Origin: Duganella sp. BJB480
GTDB lineage: Bacteria > Pseudomonadota > Gammaproteobacteria > Burkholderiales > Burkholderiaceae_D
Direction of reading: 5' to 3'
NCBI GenBank assembly: GCA_003416985.1
Contig: QVIN01000003.1
Location: forward strand, 248,001-312,000
DNA: 64,000 bases
Shown here: one piece after another, positions 35,543 through 44,568 of the stretch
Layout of the letters: each line of letters opens with the position of its first letter
Position numbering within the stretch: position 1 is the stretch's first letter
The notes under the pieces: generated by a model
What the model was told of the DNA's origin: nothing
The model's database searches: none
What the model saw: only the letters and a program-made list of their open reading frames with translations
Made by a program: the position numbers and the translations under genes

Positions 35543-35655
35543 GTATTAAGTCTCCTGAGTTTGATTGCCGATGTGACGCTGATTATTTACCAATACTTCT
35601 ATGCCGTGTGCGATTCTAACAGCAGTTTTCTGCTTTTTCAAATTACGATACGTCA

Positions 35656-35670
35656 TTTCGTATTATGAAA
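35656..35670. promoter_or_regulatory. Candidate operator in the aceE-folD divergent region
   Basis: TTTC and GAAA arms form an imperfect dyad (TTTCGTATTATGAAA). It overlaps another dyad, ATACG (35648-35652) with CGTAT (35659-35663). Both lie about 110-130 bp upstream of aceE, in the AT-rich part of the gap. The regulator is unknown. Confidence 0.4.
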
Positions 35671-35744
35671 TTGCCCTATGAAAATCTTGTGCGTCGCAGC
35701 ACGACCAGGCAGCGGGAAACGAGGCGCAATGCGCGCTGCGGCTT

Positions 35745-35750
35745 TATAAT
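35745..35750 (+). promoter_or_regulatory. Probable -10 box of folD
   Basis: A perfect TATAAT lies 29 bp before the folD ATG. No good -35 is visible 17 bp upstream. Confidence 0.5.
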
Positions 35751-35779
35751 CCTGCTTTCCTCTCCAACCTGGTTAAATC

Positions 35780-36625
35780 ATGCCTGCTCAACTGATCGAC
35801 GGAATCGCCCTCTCCCAAAAACTGCGCGCGGAAATTGCTGCACGTGCTGCCGCCCTCACCGCCAAAGGCAAACAACCCGGCCTGGCCGTGATCCTGGTCG
35901 GCGACGACCCGGCCAGCCACGTTTATGTCCGCAACAAGGTCAAGGGCTGCGAGGATGCCGGTTTCTACTCGCTCAAGGAGCAGTATCCCGCCGACCTGAG
36001 CGAAGCCGCGCTGCTCGAGCGCATCGCCGCGCTGAACGCCGATCCGGCCATCCACGGCATCCTGGTGCAGATGCCGCTGCCCAAGCATATCAACCCGCAC
36101 AAGGTCATCGAAGCGATTTCGACCACCAAGGACGTGGACGGCTATTCGGTGCTGAGCGCCGGCGAGCTGATGACCGGCCTGGAAGGCTTCCGCCCGTGCA
36201 CGCCGTACGGCTGCATGAAGCTGATCGAAAGCACCGGCGTCGACCTGCGCGGCAAGCACGCGGTGGTCATCGGCCGCAGCAACACGGTCGGCAAGCCGAT
36301 GGCGCTGCTGCTCTTGCAAGCCAACGCCACCGTCACCATCTGCCATAGTGCGACCCCGGACCTGGGCCTGTACACCCGCCAGGCGGACGTCGTGGTGGCC
36401 GCCGTCGGCCGCCGCAACACCCTGACGGCCGACATGGTCAAGCCAGGCGCGATCGTGATCGACGTCGGCATGAACCGTGACGACGCGGGCAAGCTGTGCG
36501 GCGACGTGGACTTCGCCGGCGTCAAGGAAGTGGCATCGCACATCACGCCGGTACCTGGCGGCGTGGGCCCGATGACCATCACCATGCTGCTGATGAACAC
36601 GGTCGAAGCGGCCGAGCGCACTTAA
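35780..36625 (+). CDS. folD: Bifunctional methylenetetrahydrofolate dehydrogenase/cyclohydrolase
   Basis: 281 residues starting [19 protein letters not shown]. The substrate-binding [22 protein letters not shown] contains the catalytic YxxxK, followed by the loop [11 protein letters not shown] and the dinucleotide motif [14 protein letters not shown]. The [16 protein letters not shown] end is diagnostic of FolD. It interconverts methylene-, methenyl- and formyl-tetrahydrofolate in the cytosol. Divergent from aceE; a dispersed repeat follows. Confidence 0.97.
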   Translation: MPAQLIDGIALSQKLRAEIAARAAALTAKGKQPGLAVILVGDDPASHVYVRNKVKGCEDAGFYSLKEQYPADLSEAALLERIAALNADPAIHGILVQMPLPKHINPHKVIEAISTTKDVDGYSVLSAGELMTGLEGFRPCTPYGCMKLIESTGVDLRGKHAVVIGRSNTVGKPMALLLLQANATVTICHSATPDLGLYTRQADVVVAAVGRRNTLTADMVKPGAIVIDVGMNRDDAGKLCGDVDFAGVKEVASHITPVPGGVGPMTITMLLMNTVEAAERT

Positions 36626-36629
36626 ATGC

Positions 36630-36701
36630 CGTCGCTCCCGCGCACGCGGGAGCCCATGCTGAGCTTGCGTTCTATGGGTCCCCGCCTGCGCGGGGACGAC
36701 G
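36630..36701. repeat. Dispersed two-hairpin intergenic repeat (REP-like)
   Basis: Two adjacent GC-rich hairpins, GCTCCCGC-GCAC-GCGGGAGC (from 36634) and GTCCCCGC-CTGC-GCGGGGAC (to 36698), lie inside an outer CGTCG...CGACG frame. CCCAT and ATGGG also face each other across the centre. The pattern resembles the common 'CCCGCGCAxGCGGG' intergenic repeats of proteobacteria. No other copy is in this window. It sits between folD and prlC. Confidence 0.75.
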
Positions 36702-36726
36702 CTGTAACGAACATATTGGAACTGAC

Positions 36727-38805
36727 ATGACTACTGACGCTACCAACCCTCTCCTCGACTTTTCCGGCCTGCCGCGTTTCGACGCGATCAAGCCCGAGCA
36801 CGTCACCCCGGCCATCGATGAACTGCTGGCCAAGAGCCGCGCCGTGGTCGAGCAACTGGAAGCACCGTCCGCGCAAGTGACCTGGGATAACTTCGTCACC
36901 CCGCTGGAAAACGCCACCGAGCTGCTGGGCCGCGCATGGGGCATTGTCAGCCATCTGAACAATGTGGTCGATACGCCCGAGCTGCGCGCCACCTACAACG
37001 AGAACCAGCCGAAAGTGACCGAGTTCTGGACCGCGCTGGCCCAGAACGAGGCGCTGTTCGGCAAGTACAAGGCGCTGCGCGCGTCGGCCGGCTTCGACAG
37101 CCTGTCGCCGGCCCGCAAGCGCATCATCGACAACGCCGTGCGCGATTTCCGCATGGGCGGCGCCGAGCTGCCGGCCGATAAAAAGGAACGCTTCGCCGAG
37201 ATCCAGGAAGAGCACGCGTCGGTCTCGACCCGCTTCTCCGAAAACGTGCTCGACGCCACCAACGACTACAAGCTGCTGGTGGAAGACGAAGCCGACCTGG
37301 CCGGCCTGCCGGCCGACGTGAAAGCCGCCGCGCGCGCGGCCGCCGAAAAGGAAGGCAAGCAAGGCTACGAATTCTCGCTGCACTTCCCGTCCTACTTCCC
37401 GATCCTGCAATTCGCCGACAAGCGCGAACTGCGCGAGACCATCTACCGCGCCAACGCCACCAAGGCTTCCGAGCAGGGCGATGTGTTCAGCAAGAAGGAC
37501 GAGTGGGACAACACGCAAAACATCGTCACGCTGCTCAAGCTGCGCGACGAGGAAGCCAAGCTGCTGGGCTATAAAAACTTCGCCGAGGTATCGCTGGTGC
37601 CGAAGATGGCGCAATCGCCCGACCAGGTGATCGCCTTCCTGGAAGACCTGGCCAAGCGCGCCCGTCCGTTCGCCGAGCAGGACCTGGCCGAGCTGAAAAA
37701 ATTCGCGCAGGACGAGCTGGGCATCGCCGAGCTGAAGGCCTGGGACATCCCCTACGCCTCCGAGAAACTGCAGGAGCGCCGCTACGCCTTCTCCGCGCAG
37801 GAAGTGAAGCAGTACTTCCCCGAACACAAAGTGGTCGACGGCCTGTTCCGTTTGATCCAGAACCTGTTCACGGTCGAGATCAAGCCGGACGACGCGCCGG
37901 TATGGCACAAGGACGTGCGCTTCTTCCGCATCGAGCGCAACGGCAAGCTGATCGGCCAGTTCTACCTGGACCTGTACGCGCGCGCCGGCAAGAGCGGCGG
38001 CGCCTGGATGGACGATGCACGCGGCCGCCGCGCCGAGGAAGAAAAAGTGCAGACCCCGGTCGCCTACCTGACCTGCAACTTCACCGAGCCCGCCGTGGTG
38101 GACGGCGTCGCACAACCGTCGCTGTTCACGCACGATGAAGTGATCACGCTGTTCCACGAATTCGGCCATGGCCTGCACCACATGCTGACGCAGGTGGACG
38201 AGCTGGGCGTGTCCGGCATCTCCGGCGTCGAGTGGGACGCGGTGGAACTGCCGTCGCAATTCATGGAGAACTTCTGTTGGGAATGGGAAGTGCTGGAACA
38301 CATGACCTCGCACGTGAGCACCGGCGAGCCGCTGCCGCGCGCGCTGTACGACAAGATGCTGGCCGCGAAGAATTTCCAGTCCGGCCTGCAGACCTTGCGC
38401 CAGGTGGAGTTCTCGCTGCTCGACATGCACCTGCACTACGACTACGACGCCAGCACCGGCAAGACCGTGCAGCAGCTGATCGACGAAGTGCGCGCCAAGT
38501 TCGCGCTGATCATTCCGCCGGCGTTCAACCGTTTCCAGAACTCGTTCGGCCACATCTTCGCCGGCGGTTACGCGGCCGGCTACTACAGCTACAAGTGGGC
38601 CGAGGTGCTGTCGGCCGACGCCTATGCCGCGTTCGAGGAAGCCAAGGCCCTCGGCCCGGCAGCCACCACCGAAACCGGCAAGCGCTACCTGCAGGAGATC
38701 CTGTCGGTGGGCGGCTCGCGTCCGGCGCTGGAATCGTTCACGGCCTTCCGCGGCCGCGAGCCCAGCATCGACGCGCTGCTGCGTCACAGCGGCATGGCGG
38801 CCTGA
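36727..38805 (+). CDS. prlC: Oligopeptidase A (M3 family zinc peptidase)
   Basis: The ATG at 36727 (MTTDATNPLLDFSGLPRFDA) is chosen; the open frame upstream runs through the repeat and folD antisense of sense and has no ribosome binding site. 692 residues, the normal length for PrlC/OpdA. The zinc motif is LFHEFGHGLHHML (near residue 476), with the third-ligand segment WDAVELPSQFMEN about 25 residues later. It degrades signal peptides and short peptides in the cytosol. The DUF4124/glutaredoxin gene begins 2 bp after its stop. Confidence 0.95.
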   Translation: MTTDATNPLLDFSGLPRFDAIKPEHVTPAIDELLAKSRAVVEQLEAPSAQVTWDNFVTPLENATELLGRAWGIVSHLNNVVDTPELRATYNENQPKVTEFWTALAQNEALFGKYKALRASAGFDSLSPARKRIIDNAVRDFRMGGAELPADKKERFAEIQEEHASVSTRFSENVLDATNDYKLLVEDEADLAGLPADVKAAARAAAEKEGKQGYEFSLHFPSYFPILQFADKRELRETIYRANATKASEQGDVFSKKDEWDNTQNIVTLLKLRDEEAKLLGYKNFAEVSLVPKMAQSPDQVIAFLEDLAKRARPFAEQDLAELKKFAQDELGIAELKAWDIPYASEKLQERRYAFSAQEVKQYFPEHKVVDGLFRLIQNLFTVEIKPDDAPVWHKDVRFFRIERNGKLIGQFYLDLYARAGKSGGAWMDDARGRRAEEEKVQTPVAYLTCNFTEPAVVDGVAQPSLFTHDEVITLFHEFGHGLHHMLTQVDELGVSGISGVEWDAVELPSQFMENFCWEWEVLEHMTSHVSTGEPLPRALYDKMLAAKNFQSGLQTLRQVEFSLLDMHLHYDYDASTGKTVQQLIDEVRAKFALIIPPAFNRFQNSFGHIFAGGYAAGYYSYKWAEVLSADAYAAFEEAKALGPAATTETGKRYLQEILSVGGSRPALESFTAFRGREPSIDALLRHSGMAA

Positions 38806-38807
38806 GC

Positions 38808-39410
38808 ATGAAACGGCTGGCCGCGTTCACCATCGCGCTGCTGTGCCTCGGCACGGCCGGCGCGCAGGTGTACAAATGGGTCGACGACAAGGGCGTGACC
38901 CATTACAGCGACCAGCCGCCGCCACCGTCCACGCCGGCCAGGACAAAAGTCGAATTGAAATCGTTCGCCACCGGCGGCGCCACGGTGGAGCTGCCGCAGG
39001 AACTGGCCGACGCCGTGCGCAACCGCCCGGTCACGCTGTACACCACGGCGCAGTGCGACGGCTGCAGCAACGGCCGCGCCATGCTGATGGCGCGCGGCAT
39101 ACCCTTCACTGAAAAAACCGTCGCCACCGTGGACGACCAGGTGGCGCTGAAGAAGGCCGGCGGCAATGGCCAATTTCCATTTCTGCTGGTCGGCCGCAGC
39201 AAGCTGACCGGCTTCGAGCAGACCAGCTGGGATGTGTTGTTGAGCGACGCCGGCTATCCGCTGGAAAAACGCTTGCCACCGAATTATCAATATCCGGCGC
39301 CGGTATCCGCCGCACCGCCGCCTCCGCCCGCGCCCGAACCGGTGCGCCCCGTGGAGGAGCCCGCCAAGCCCCTGCCGCCGGTCAATGCGCCGCCCGGCTT
39401 CCAGTTCTAA
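38808..39410 (+). CDS. Exported DUF4124 protein with a glutaredoxin-like domain
   Basis: The ATG at 38808 gives 200 residues with a signal peptide (MKRLAAFTIALLCLGTAGA). A DUF4124 segment (QVYKWVDDKGVTHYSDQPPP) comes first. A glutaredoxin-like fold follows with the redox pair in YTTAQCDGCSNG and the cis-Pro in QFPFLLVG. The C-terminal 40 residues are Pro-rich (PPPPPAPEPV). It probably acts as a periplasmic thiol oxidoreductase. It is translationally close to prlC (2-bp gap). Confidence 0.85.
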   Translation: MKRLAAFTIALLCLGTAGAQVYKWVDDKGVTHYSDQPPPPSTPARTKVELKSFATGGATVELPQELADAVRNRPVTLYTTAQCDGCSNGRAMLMARGIPFTEKTVATVDDQVALKKAGGNGQFPFLLVGRSKLTGFEQTSWDVLLSDAGYPLEKRLPPNYQYPAPVSAAPPPPPAPEPVRPVEEPAKPLPPVNAPPGFQF

Positions 39411-39526
39411 AATCGGCGTTCGGTAGCAACATCGATGCCAGCGCCAAAAATAATTTTCGCATAAACTGGAATCACGCAGCATCGCGCTGCATGCACTTCC
39501 CCTCTACAGAACAGATCAAAACAGCT

Positions 39527-39952
39527 ATGACACGCATCGATTTCCACACCAACGTGCCGGACAAAATCGCCTATGCCTGCCGCCTCGTGCGCAAGGCCTG
39601 GGGCGCGAACAAGCGCGTGGTGCTGATGGCAGACGATGCGGCACAACTGGCAGAACTTAACGCGGCGATGTGGACATTTTCCGCCACCGACTTCCTGCCC
39701 CACGTGCTGGCCGGCGATGCGCTCGCAGCGCACACGCCGATCATACTCACGGACAACGATGAGGCAGAATTACCACACAAAGAATTATTGGTAAATTTGT
39801 CGCGCCGCGCGCCTTCCGGGGTCGCGCAATTCGAGCGCATGATCGAAGTAATTTCCTCCGATGAGGATGATGCGGCCGCCGGCCGCAAGCGCTATGTCGC
39901 ATACAAGCAGCAAGACTATCCACTTACCCACTTTGTCACAGGAAAATCATGA
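39527..39952 (+). CDS. holC: DNA polymerase III subunit chi
   Basis: The start MTRIDFHTNVPDKIAYACRL matches HolC N-termini, so ATG 39527 is preferred over 39491 (141 residues). Typical stretches are LVRKAWGANKRVVLMADD, FLPHVLAGD and PIILTD. Chi binds the clamp-loader psi subunit and SSB during replication. It overlaps the next gene by 4 bp. Confidence 0.92.
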   Translation: MTRIDFHTNVPDKIAYACRLVRKAWGANKRVVLMADDAAQLAELNAAMWTFSATDFLPHVLAGDALAAHTPIILTDNDEAELPHKELLVNLSRRAPSGVAQFERMIEVISSDEDDAAAGRKRYVAYKQQDYPLTHFVTGKS

Positions 39953-40359
39953 GCCAAGCCCAATCGTTTGACGCCAGTATCCCTGTATTGACGGAAGTTC
40001 TGAAGGCCGAGCCGCTGGGCGATGAACTGCTGCCCGGCGAGGCCGCTTCCGGCCGTTCGACTCTCTCCAAGCGCGCCGAAATGGCCGCGCAGCTGGAAGC
40101 CGACGCCATCGACAACTGGAGCGATGCGGAATGGGCGATGATGGAGCATCGCCTGTCCGAACGCATCATGCACCAGCTGCAATCGCGCGTGGACTTCGTG
40201 CTGGAGCAGCGCATCAAGGACAGCATGGCCGAAGTGCTGACCCACGCCCTGCACGGCCTGACCAACGAAATCCGTATCGGCCTGCACGACACGATAGAAA
40301 AAATTGTTGCGCGCGCCGTCTCGCAGGAACTCACGCATCTGCAAGCCCAGAAGAAGTAA
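39949..40359 (+). CDS. Conserved hypothetical protein downstream of holC
   Basis: 136 residues. The ATGA overlap with holC indicates translational coupling. The protein is soluble and helical with an acidic N-terminal half and a coiled-coil-prone middle (EHRLSERIMHQLQSRVDFVLEQRI). No catalytic motif is visible. A similar helical protein is often annotated after holC in Burkholderiales. Confidence 0.75.
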   Translation: MSQAQSFDASIPVLTEVLKAEPLGDELLPGEAASGRSTLSKRAEMAAQLEADAIDNWSDAEWAMMEHRLSERIMHQLQSRVDFVLEQRIKDSMAEVLTHALHGLTNEIRIGLHDTIEKIVARAVSQELTHLQAQKK

Positions 40360-40370
40360 CCTCCTCCCCC

Positions 40371-40396
40371 GGTCCGCGCCCACCGTTGCGCGGACC
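40371..40396 (+). terminator. GC-rich hairpin after the holC operon
   Basis: A 9-bp perfect stem GGTCCGCGC/GCGCGGACC with an 8-base loop lies 12 bp after the stop. There is no T-run, so it may act only as an mRNA 3' stabiliser or Rho-assisted terminator. The rest of the 241-bp gap to the next gene holds no gene; it presumably contains the promoter of the binding protein. Confidence 0.45.
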
Positions 40397-40600
40397 GCAC
40401 GCCTTCAGTGCGCCACTGTATTAAAAGTTGAAAATTCCAGTGCGCCGCCGCCCCAAAACCGGGAAACGCCACGTCAAAGTGCGAAACCCTGCGAAACTCC
40501 CTTTGCGATAAGAATAATTTGTTGTACCTTTTGGCCTTGCAGGAAAAATCCTGCGGCGCTCGAGAAACACCGTCGCTTATTCAACCATTGGAGAATGCAT

Positions 40601-41740
40601 ATGCTGTTCAAGACCAAGTTCATTCCACTCGCCATCGCCCTGGCTTTCGCTGGCAGCGCCGGTGCGCAAGAAGTGATCAAGATCGGCCACGTCGCGCCGG
40701 TCTCCGGTCCATCCGCGCACCTGGGCAAGGACAATGAAAACGGCGCCAAGATGGCCGTCGAAGAATTGAACGCCAAAGGCATCAAGATCGGCGGCAAGCC
40801 GGTCAAGTTCGTGCTCGTGCTGGAAGACGACGGCGGCGATCCGAAACAGGGCACGGCGGTCGCGCAGAAGCTGGTCGACGCCAAGGTCAACGGCGTGATC
40901 GGCCACCTGAATTCGGGCACCACCATCCCCGCGTCGAAGATCTACTTCGACGCCGGCATCCCGGAAATTTCGCCAGCCACCACCCAGACCAAATACACGC
41001 AGCAAGGCTTCAACTCGGTGTTCCGCGTGGTCGCCAATGACGCCAAGCTGGGCGGCACGCTGGGCAGCTACGCGGTCGGCAAGATGGGCGTGAAGAAGAT
41101 CGCCGTCATCGACGACCGCACGGCCTACGGCCAGGGCGTAGCGGAAGAATTCATCAAGGGCGCGAAGAAGGCGCTGCCGGGCGTGCAAATCGTCGGCAAG
41201 GAATTCACCACCGACAAGGCCACCGACTTCAACGCCATCCTGACCACCATCAAGGGCAAGAACCCGGACCTGATCTTCTTCGGCGGCATGGACTCGGTAG
41301 GCGGCCCGCTGCTGCGCCAGATGAAAGCGCTGGGCATCCAGGCCAAGTACATGGGCGGCGACGGCCTGTGCACCGAATCGCTGCCCAAGCTGGCTGGCGC
41401 GGACGCGGTCAAGGTCGTCACCTGCGCGGAAGCCGGCGGTGTGCCACCTGAGCTGCAAAAGAACATGGATGACTTCCACGCCCGCTACAAGAAGAAGTAC
41501 AACATGGACGTGCAACTGTACGCGCCATACGTGTACGACTCGGTGATGACGATGGCTGCTGCGATGCAGGCGGCTAACTCGGCTGAGCCTGCCAAGTACC
41601 TGCCGTTCCTGCAGAAGATCAAGTATCAGGGCGTGACCGGCCTGATCGAGTTCGATCCAAAGGGCGACATCAAGGATGGTTCGCTGACGCTGTATAACTA
41701 CAACAACGGCACCAAGACCATCACCTCGGTTATCAAGTAA
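40601..41740 (+). CDS. Branched-chain amino acid ABC transporter substrate-binding protein
   Basis: The ATG at 40601 follows GGAG by 7 bases (379 residues); the in-frame ATG six bases upstream is less well spaced. Signal peptide MLFKTKFIPLAIALAFAGSAGA, then a type I periplasmic binding protein (IKIGHVAPVSGPSAHLGKDNENGAKMAVEELNA... split by display limits) of the LivJ/LivK family. It probably binds Leu/Ile/Val in the periplasm. No permease or ATPase genes adjoin, so it is an isolated binding protein gene that must work with a distant LivHMGF set. Confidence 0.92.
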   Translation: MLFKTKFIPLAIALAFAGSAGAQEVIKIGHVAPVSGPSAHLGKDNENGAKMAVEELNAKGIKIGGKPVKFVLVLEDDGGDPKQGTAVAQKLVDAKVNGVIGHLNSGTTIPASKIYFDAGIPEISPATTQTKYTQQGFNSVFRVVANDAKLGGTLGSYAVGKMGVKKIAVIDDRTAYGQGVAEEFIKGAKKALPGVQIVGKEFTTDKATDFNAILTTIKGKNPDLIFFGGMDSVGGPLLRQMKALGIQAKYMGGDGLCTESLPKLAGADAVKVVTCAEAGGVPPELQKNMDDFHARYKKKYNMDVQLYAPYVYDSVMTMAAAMQAANSAEPAKYLPFLQKIKYQGVTGLIEFDPKGDIKDGSLTLYNYNNGTKTITSVIK

Positions 41741-41756
41741 GCATTGATTGAACCAA

Positions 41757-41786
41757 CAAAAAACGCGCCGAAGGCGCGTTTTTTTA
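41757..41786. terminator. Bidirectional terminator
   Basis: A 9-bp stem AAACGCGCC/GGCGCGTTT with a GAA loop (41761-41781), with A-run and T-run on either side. It separates the convergent binding protein and cytochrome genes. Confidence 0.92.
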
Positions 41787-41803
41787 TACTACTGCGGCGC
41801 GGA

Positions 41804-42124
41804 TTACTTCTGCGCCAGCACCCATTTCACCAGGGTCTTGGCTTCGGCATCGCTCACTTGCGGATTGGCTGGCATCGGGATCGCGCCCCAGGTGCCGGAA
41901 CCGCCCTTCATCACTTTGGTGACCAGCTTGGCTTCAGCATCCTTCTGGCCGGCGTACTTGGCGGCGACATCCTTGTAGGCAGGACCGACCAGCTTGGTGC
42001 TCACTGCGTGGCAAGCCAGGCAGTTCTTCGCTTTTGCCAGATCCATGCCCGCGTCCGCCATCGCGGCTTGCGATGCGAATGCCGAAGCGACCACCATACC
42101 AACCATCATCAAATTACGTTTCAT
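41804..42124 (-). CDS. Small class I cytochrome c
   Basis: The ATG at 42124 follows CTGGAGA and gives 106 residues with a signal peptide (MKRNLMMVGMVVASAFASQAAMA). The heme-binding motif is CLACH and the sixth ligand Met lies in AIPMPANP, as in cytochrome c-551/c5-type carriers. It transfers electrons in the periplasm. Confidence 0.93.
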   Translation of the reverse strand: MKRNLMMVGMVVASAFASQAAMADAGMDLAKAKNCLACHAVSTKLVGPAYKDVAAKYAGQKDAEAKLVTKVMKGGSGTWGAIPMPANPQVSDAEAKTLVKWVLAQK

Positions 42125-42286
42125 TGTCTTCTCCAGGTAAGTGCTACTCAATTCTGCCAACAATTCTACCGTGTTTTGCTATAGAACATTAAACGTCATA
42201 GCTGATATCCTCGTTGACCGATAATAGAATATTGCTGCCCGCAAAGCCATTTTCTTTGTAAGATGAGGTAACCGGAGGAGAACGTC

Positions 42287-42511
42287 ATGCCCATGATATT
42301 GGTGATCATCGCCCTGTGCGGGCTGCGCTATTTCGAAGTGTGGAAGTTCGCCCTGCTGTCCTGGTGGTGGATCATCGGGCTGATGGTGTTCGCTTTCGTG
42401 TGGTTCGAGTTCCTGGAGCCGATGCTGGGGCTCGACAAGCGCAAGGCCCACGACGAGGACGAAAAGCGCCGCAAGGCGCGCGTGAAGCAGAATTTCGACA
42501 AGAATAAATAA
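42287..42511 (+). CDS. TIGR04438-type small Trp-rich protein
   Basis: 74 residues with strong GGAGGAG before the ATG. Two hydrophobic stretches (MPMILVIIALCGL and LLSWWWIIGLMVFAFVWFEF) contain most of its tryptophans. The C-terminal third is Lys/Arg/Glu-rich and cytosolic. This small membrane protein is conserved in Burkholderiales; function unknown. Confidence 0.82.
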   Translation: MPMILVIIALCGLRYFEVWKFALLSWWWIIGLMVFAFVWFEFLEPMLGLDKRKAHDEDEKRRKARVKQNFDKNK

Positions 42512-42512
42512 C

Positions 42513-42534
42513 GCCCGCTCCGGGCGGAGCGGGC
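42513..42534. terminator. Hairpin between convergent genes
   Basis: A perfect 9-bp stem GCCCGCTCC/GGAGCGGGC, loop GGGC, right after the small protein stop. A second short hairpin GCGGGC/GCCCGC lies at 42540-42553. Neither has a T-run. Confidence 0.55.
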
Positions 42535-42559
42535 ATATTGCGGGCAAGCCCGCACTGGC

Positions 42560-44422
42560 TTAACGCTTGATCTGCGACAGATCGCGCACGGCGCCGCGGT
42601 CGGCCGACGTGGTCAGCGCCGCGTAGGCTTGCAGCGCCTGCGACACATAACGCTCGCGGTTGACCGGCTTCCATGCATCGCTGCCCTTGGACTCCATCGC
42701 CGCGCGGCGCGCCGCCAGGTCGGCATCGCTGATGCGCAGGCTGATGGTGCGGTTCGGGATGTCGATGTCGATCATGTCGCCCTCCTCCACCAGGCCGATG
42801 GCGCCGCCCTCCGCCGCTTCCGGCGAAGCATGGCCGATCACCAGTCCCGAGGAACCGCCCGAGAAGCGGCCGTCCGTCAGCAGCGCGCAAGCCTTGCCCA
42901 AACCCTTGGACTTGATGTACGAGGTCGGATACAGCATCTCCTGCATGCCAGGACCGCCCTTCGGACCTTCGTAGCGGATGATGACCACGTCGCCTTCATG
43001 CACGGTGTCGCCAAGGATGCCTTCAACCGCCGCGTCCTGGCTCTCGAACACGCGCGCCTTGCCGCTGAATTTCAAAATGCTTTCGTCGACGCCGGCCGTC
43101 TTCACGATGCAGCCGTTCTCCGCCAGGTTGCCGTACAAGACAGCCAGGCCGCCGTCCTGCGAATAGGCGTGAGCCTTGTCGCGGATGCAGCCGGTGCTGC
43201 GGTCGGTGTCCAGCGCGCCGTAGCGTTCCGACTGCGAGAACGCCACCTGCGTCGGCACGCCGCCCGGCGCCGCCCGGAACAGCTGCTGCACGGCCGGATC
43301 GTCGGTGCGCTTGATGTCGTTGCGTTCGATCGCATCGCCCAGCGTCGGCGCGTGGATGGTCGGCAGCGAGGTGTCGAGCAAACCGGCGCGCGCCAGCTCG
43401 CCCAGGATCGAGACGATGCCGCCAGCGCGGTGCACGTCCTCGATGTGGTACTTGTCGGTCATCGGCGCGACCTTGCACAGGCAAGGCACTTTGCGCGAGA
43501 TGCGGTCGATGTCCTTCATGTCGAAGTCCACGCCCGCCTCGTGCGCGGCAGCCAGCAGGTGCAGCACGGTGTTGGTGGAGCCGCCCATCGACACGTCCAG
43601 CGCCATCGCGTTTTCAAACGCGGCCTTGGTGGCGATGGAGCGCGGCAGCACCGAGTAGTCGTCCTGCTCGTAGTGGCGCTTGGCCAGTTCGACGATCAAA
43701 CGGCCGGCGCGCAGGAACAGCTGCTCGCGGTCGGAGTGGGTGGCGACGATGGTGCCGTTGCCCGGCAGCGCCAGGCCCAGCGCCTCGGTCAGGCAGTTCA
43801 TCGAGTTCGCGGTGAACATGCCCGAGCAGGAACCGCAGGTCGGACAGGCGGAACGCTCGATCTCGGCGACATCCGCATCGCTGACGGTTTGATCGCCGGC
43901 CTTGATCATCGCATCGACCAGATCGAGCTTGATGATCTTCTGCTTGCCGTCAACCACCTTCAGAACCTTGCCCGCTTCCATCGGGCCGCCGGAGATGAAC
44001 ACCACCGGAATATTGATACGCATCGCGGCCATCAGCATGCCCGGCGTGATCTTGTCGCAGTTGGAGATGCAGACCATCGCATCGGCGCAGTGGGCGTTGA
44101 CCATGTACTCGACCGAGTCGGCGATCAAATCGCGCGACGGCAGCGAGTACAGCATGCCGCCGTGGCCCATGGCGATGCCGTCGTCCACCGCGATGGTGTT
44201 GAATTCCTTGGCCACGCCGCCGGCCTTTTCGATCTCGCGCGCCACCAGCTGGCCCAGGTCCTTCAGGTGCACGTGGCCGGGCACGAACTGAGTGAACGAG
44301 TTCACCACGGCGACGATAGGCTTGTCGAAATCGCCGTCCTTCATGCCGGTGGCGCGCCACAGGGCGCGGGCGCCGGCCATGTTGCGGCCGTGGGTGGTGG
44401 TGCGGGAACGGTATTGCGGCAT
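42560..44422 (-). CDS. ilvD: Dihydroxy-acid dehydratase
   Basis: 620 residues, full length. Fe-S cluster cysteines are in [12 protein letters not shown] (near residue 122) and [11 protein letters not shown] (near 195), with the N-terminal [20 protein letters not shown] and the C-terminal [15 protein letters not shown]. It makes the 2-keto acid precursors of valine, leucine and isoleucine. A LysR gene is divergent across a 146-bp gap. Confidence 0.97.
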   Translation of the reverse strand: MPQYRSRTTTHGRNMAGARALWRATGMKDGDFDKPIVAVVNSFTQFVPGHVHLKDLGQLVAREIEKAGGVAKEFNTIAVDDGIAMGHGGMLYSLPSRDLIADSVEYMVNAHCADAMVCISNCDKITPGMLMAAMRINIPVVFISGGPMEAGKVLKVVDGKQKIIKLDLVDAMIKAGDQTVSDADVAEIERSACPTCGSCSGMFTANSMNCLTEALGLALPGNGTIVATHSDREQLFLRAGRLIVELAKRHYEQDDYSVLPRSIATKAAFENAMALDVSMGGSTNTVLHLLAAAHEAGVDFDMKDIDRISRKVPCLCKVAPMTDKYHIEDVHRAGGIVSILGELARAGLLDTSLPTIHAPTLGDAIERNDIKRTDDPAVQQLFRAAPGGVPTQVAFSQSERYGALDTDRSTGCIRDKAHAYSQDGGLAVLYGNLAENGCIVKTAGVDESILKFSGKARVFESQDAAVEGILGDTVHEGDVVIIRYEGPKGGPGMQEMLYPTSYIKSKGLGKACALLTDGRFSGGSSGLVIGHASPEAAEGGAIGLVEEGDMIDIDIPNRTISLRISDADLAARRAAMESKGSDAWKPVNRERYVSQALQAYAALTTSADRGAVRDLSQIKR

Positions 44423-44499
44423 GATGAATCTCCAATGATAAAGGCGGGCTTAAGACCGCTGGCTTAGTATGAGAGATTGCCTTGGCCCTGCCCCCATGT

Positions 44500-44514
44500 C
44501 AAATATAGTATTTG
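44500..44514. promoter_or_regulatory. Perfect dyad between ilvD and the divergent LysR gene
   Basis: CAAATA and TATTTG flank TAG to form a perfect 15-bp inverted repeat (CAAATATAGTATTTG) with the T...A spacing of LysR boxes. It lies 55 bp before the LysR start and 78 bp before ilvD. Confidence 0.6.
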
Positions 44515-44568
44515 CGGCCCTGTGAGTCGTATAAAATATCACTGAAACAAATTTCAATAGTAAACAAT

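Noticed and set aside
40304..40600. N-terminal extension of the branched-chain amino acid binding protein
   Set aside because: A proper signal peptide and ribosome binding site fix the start at 40601; the extension has no signal and runs back into the preceding gene.
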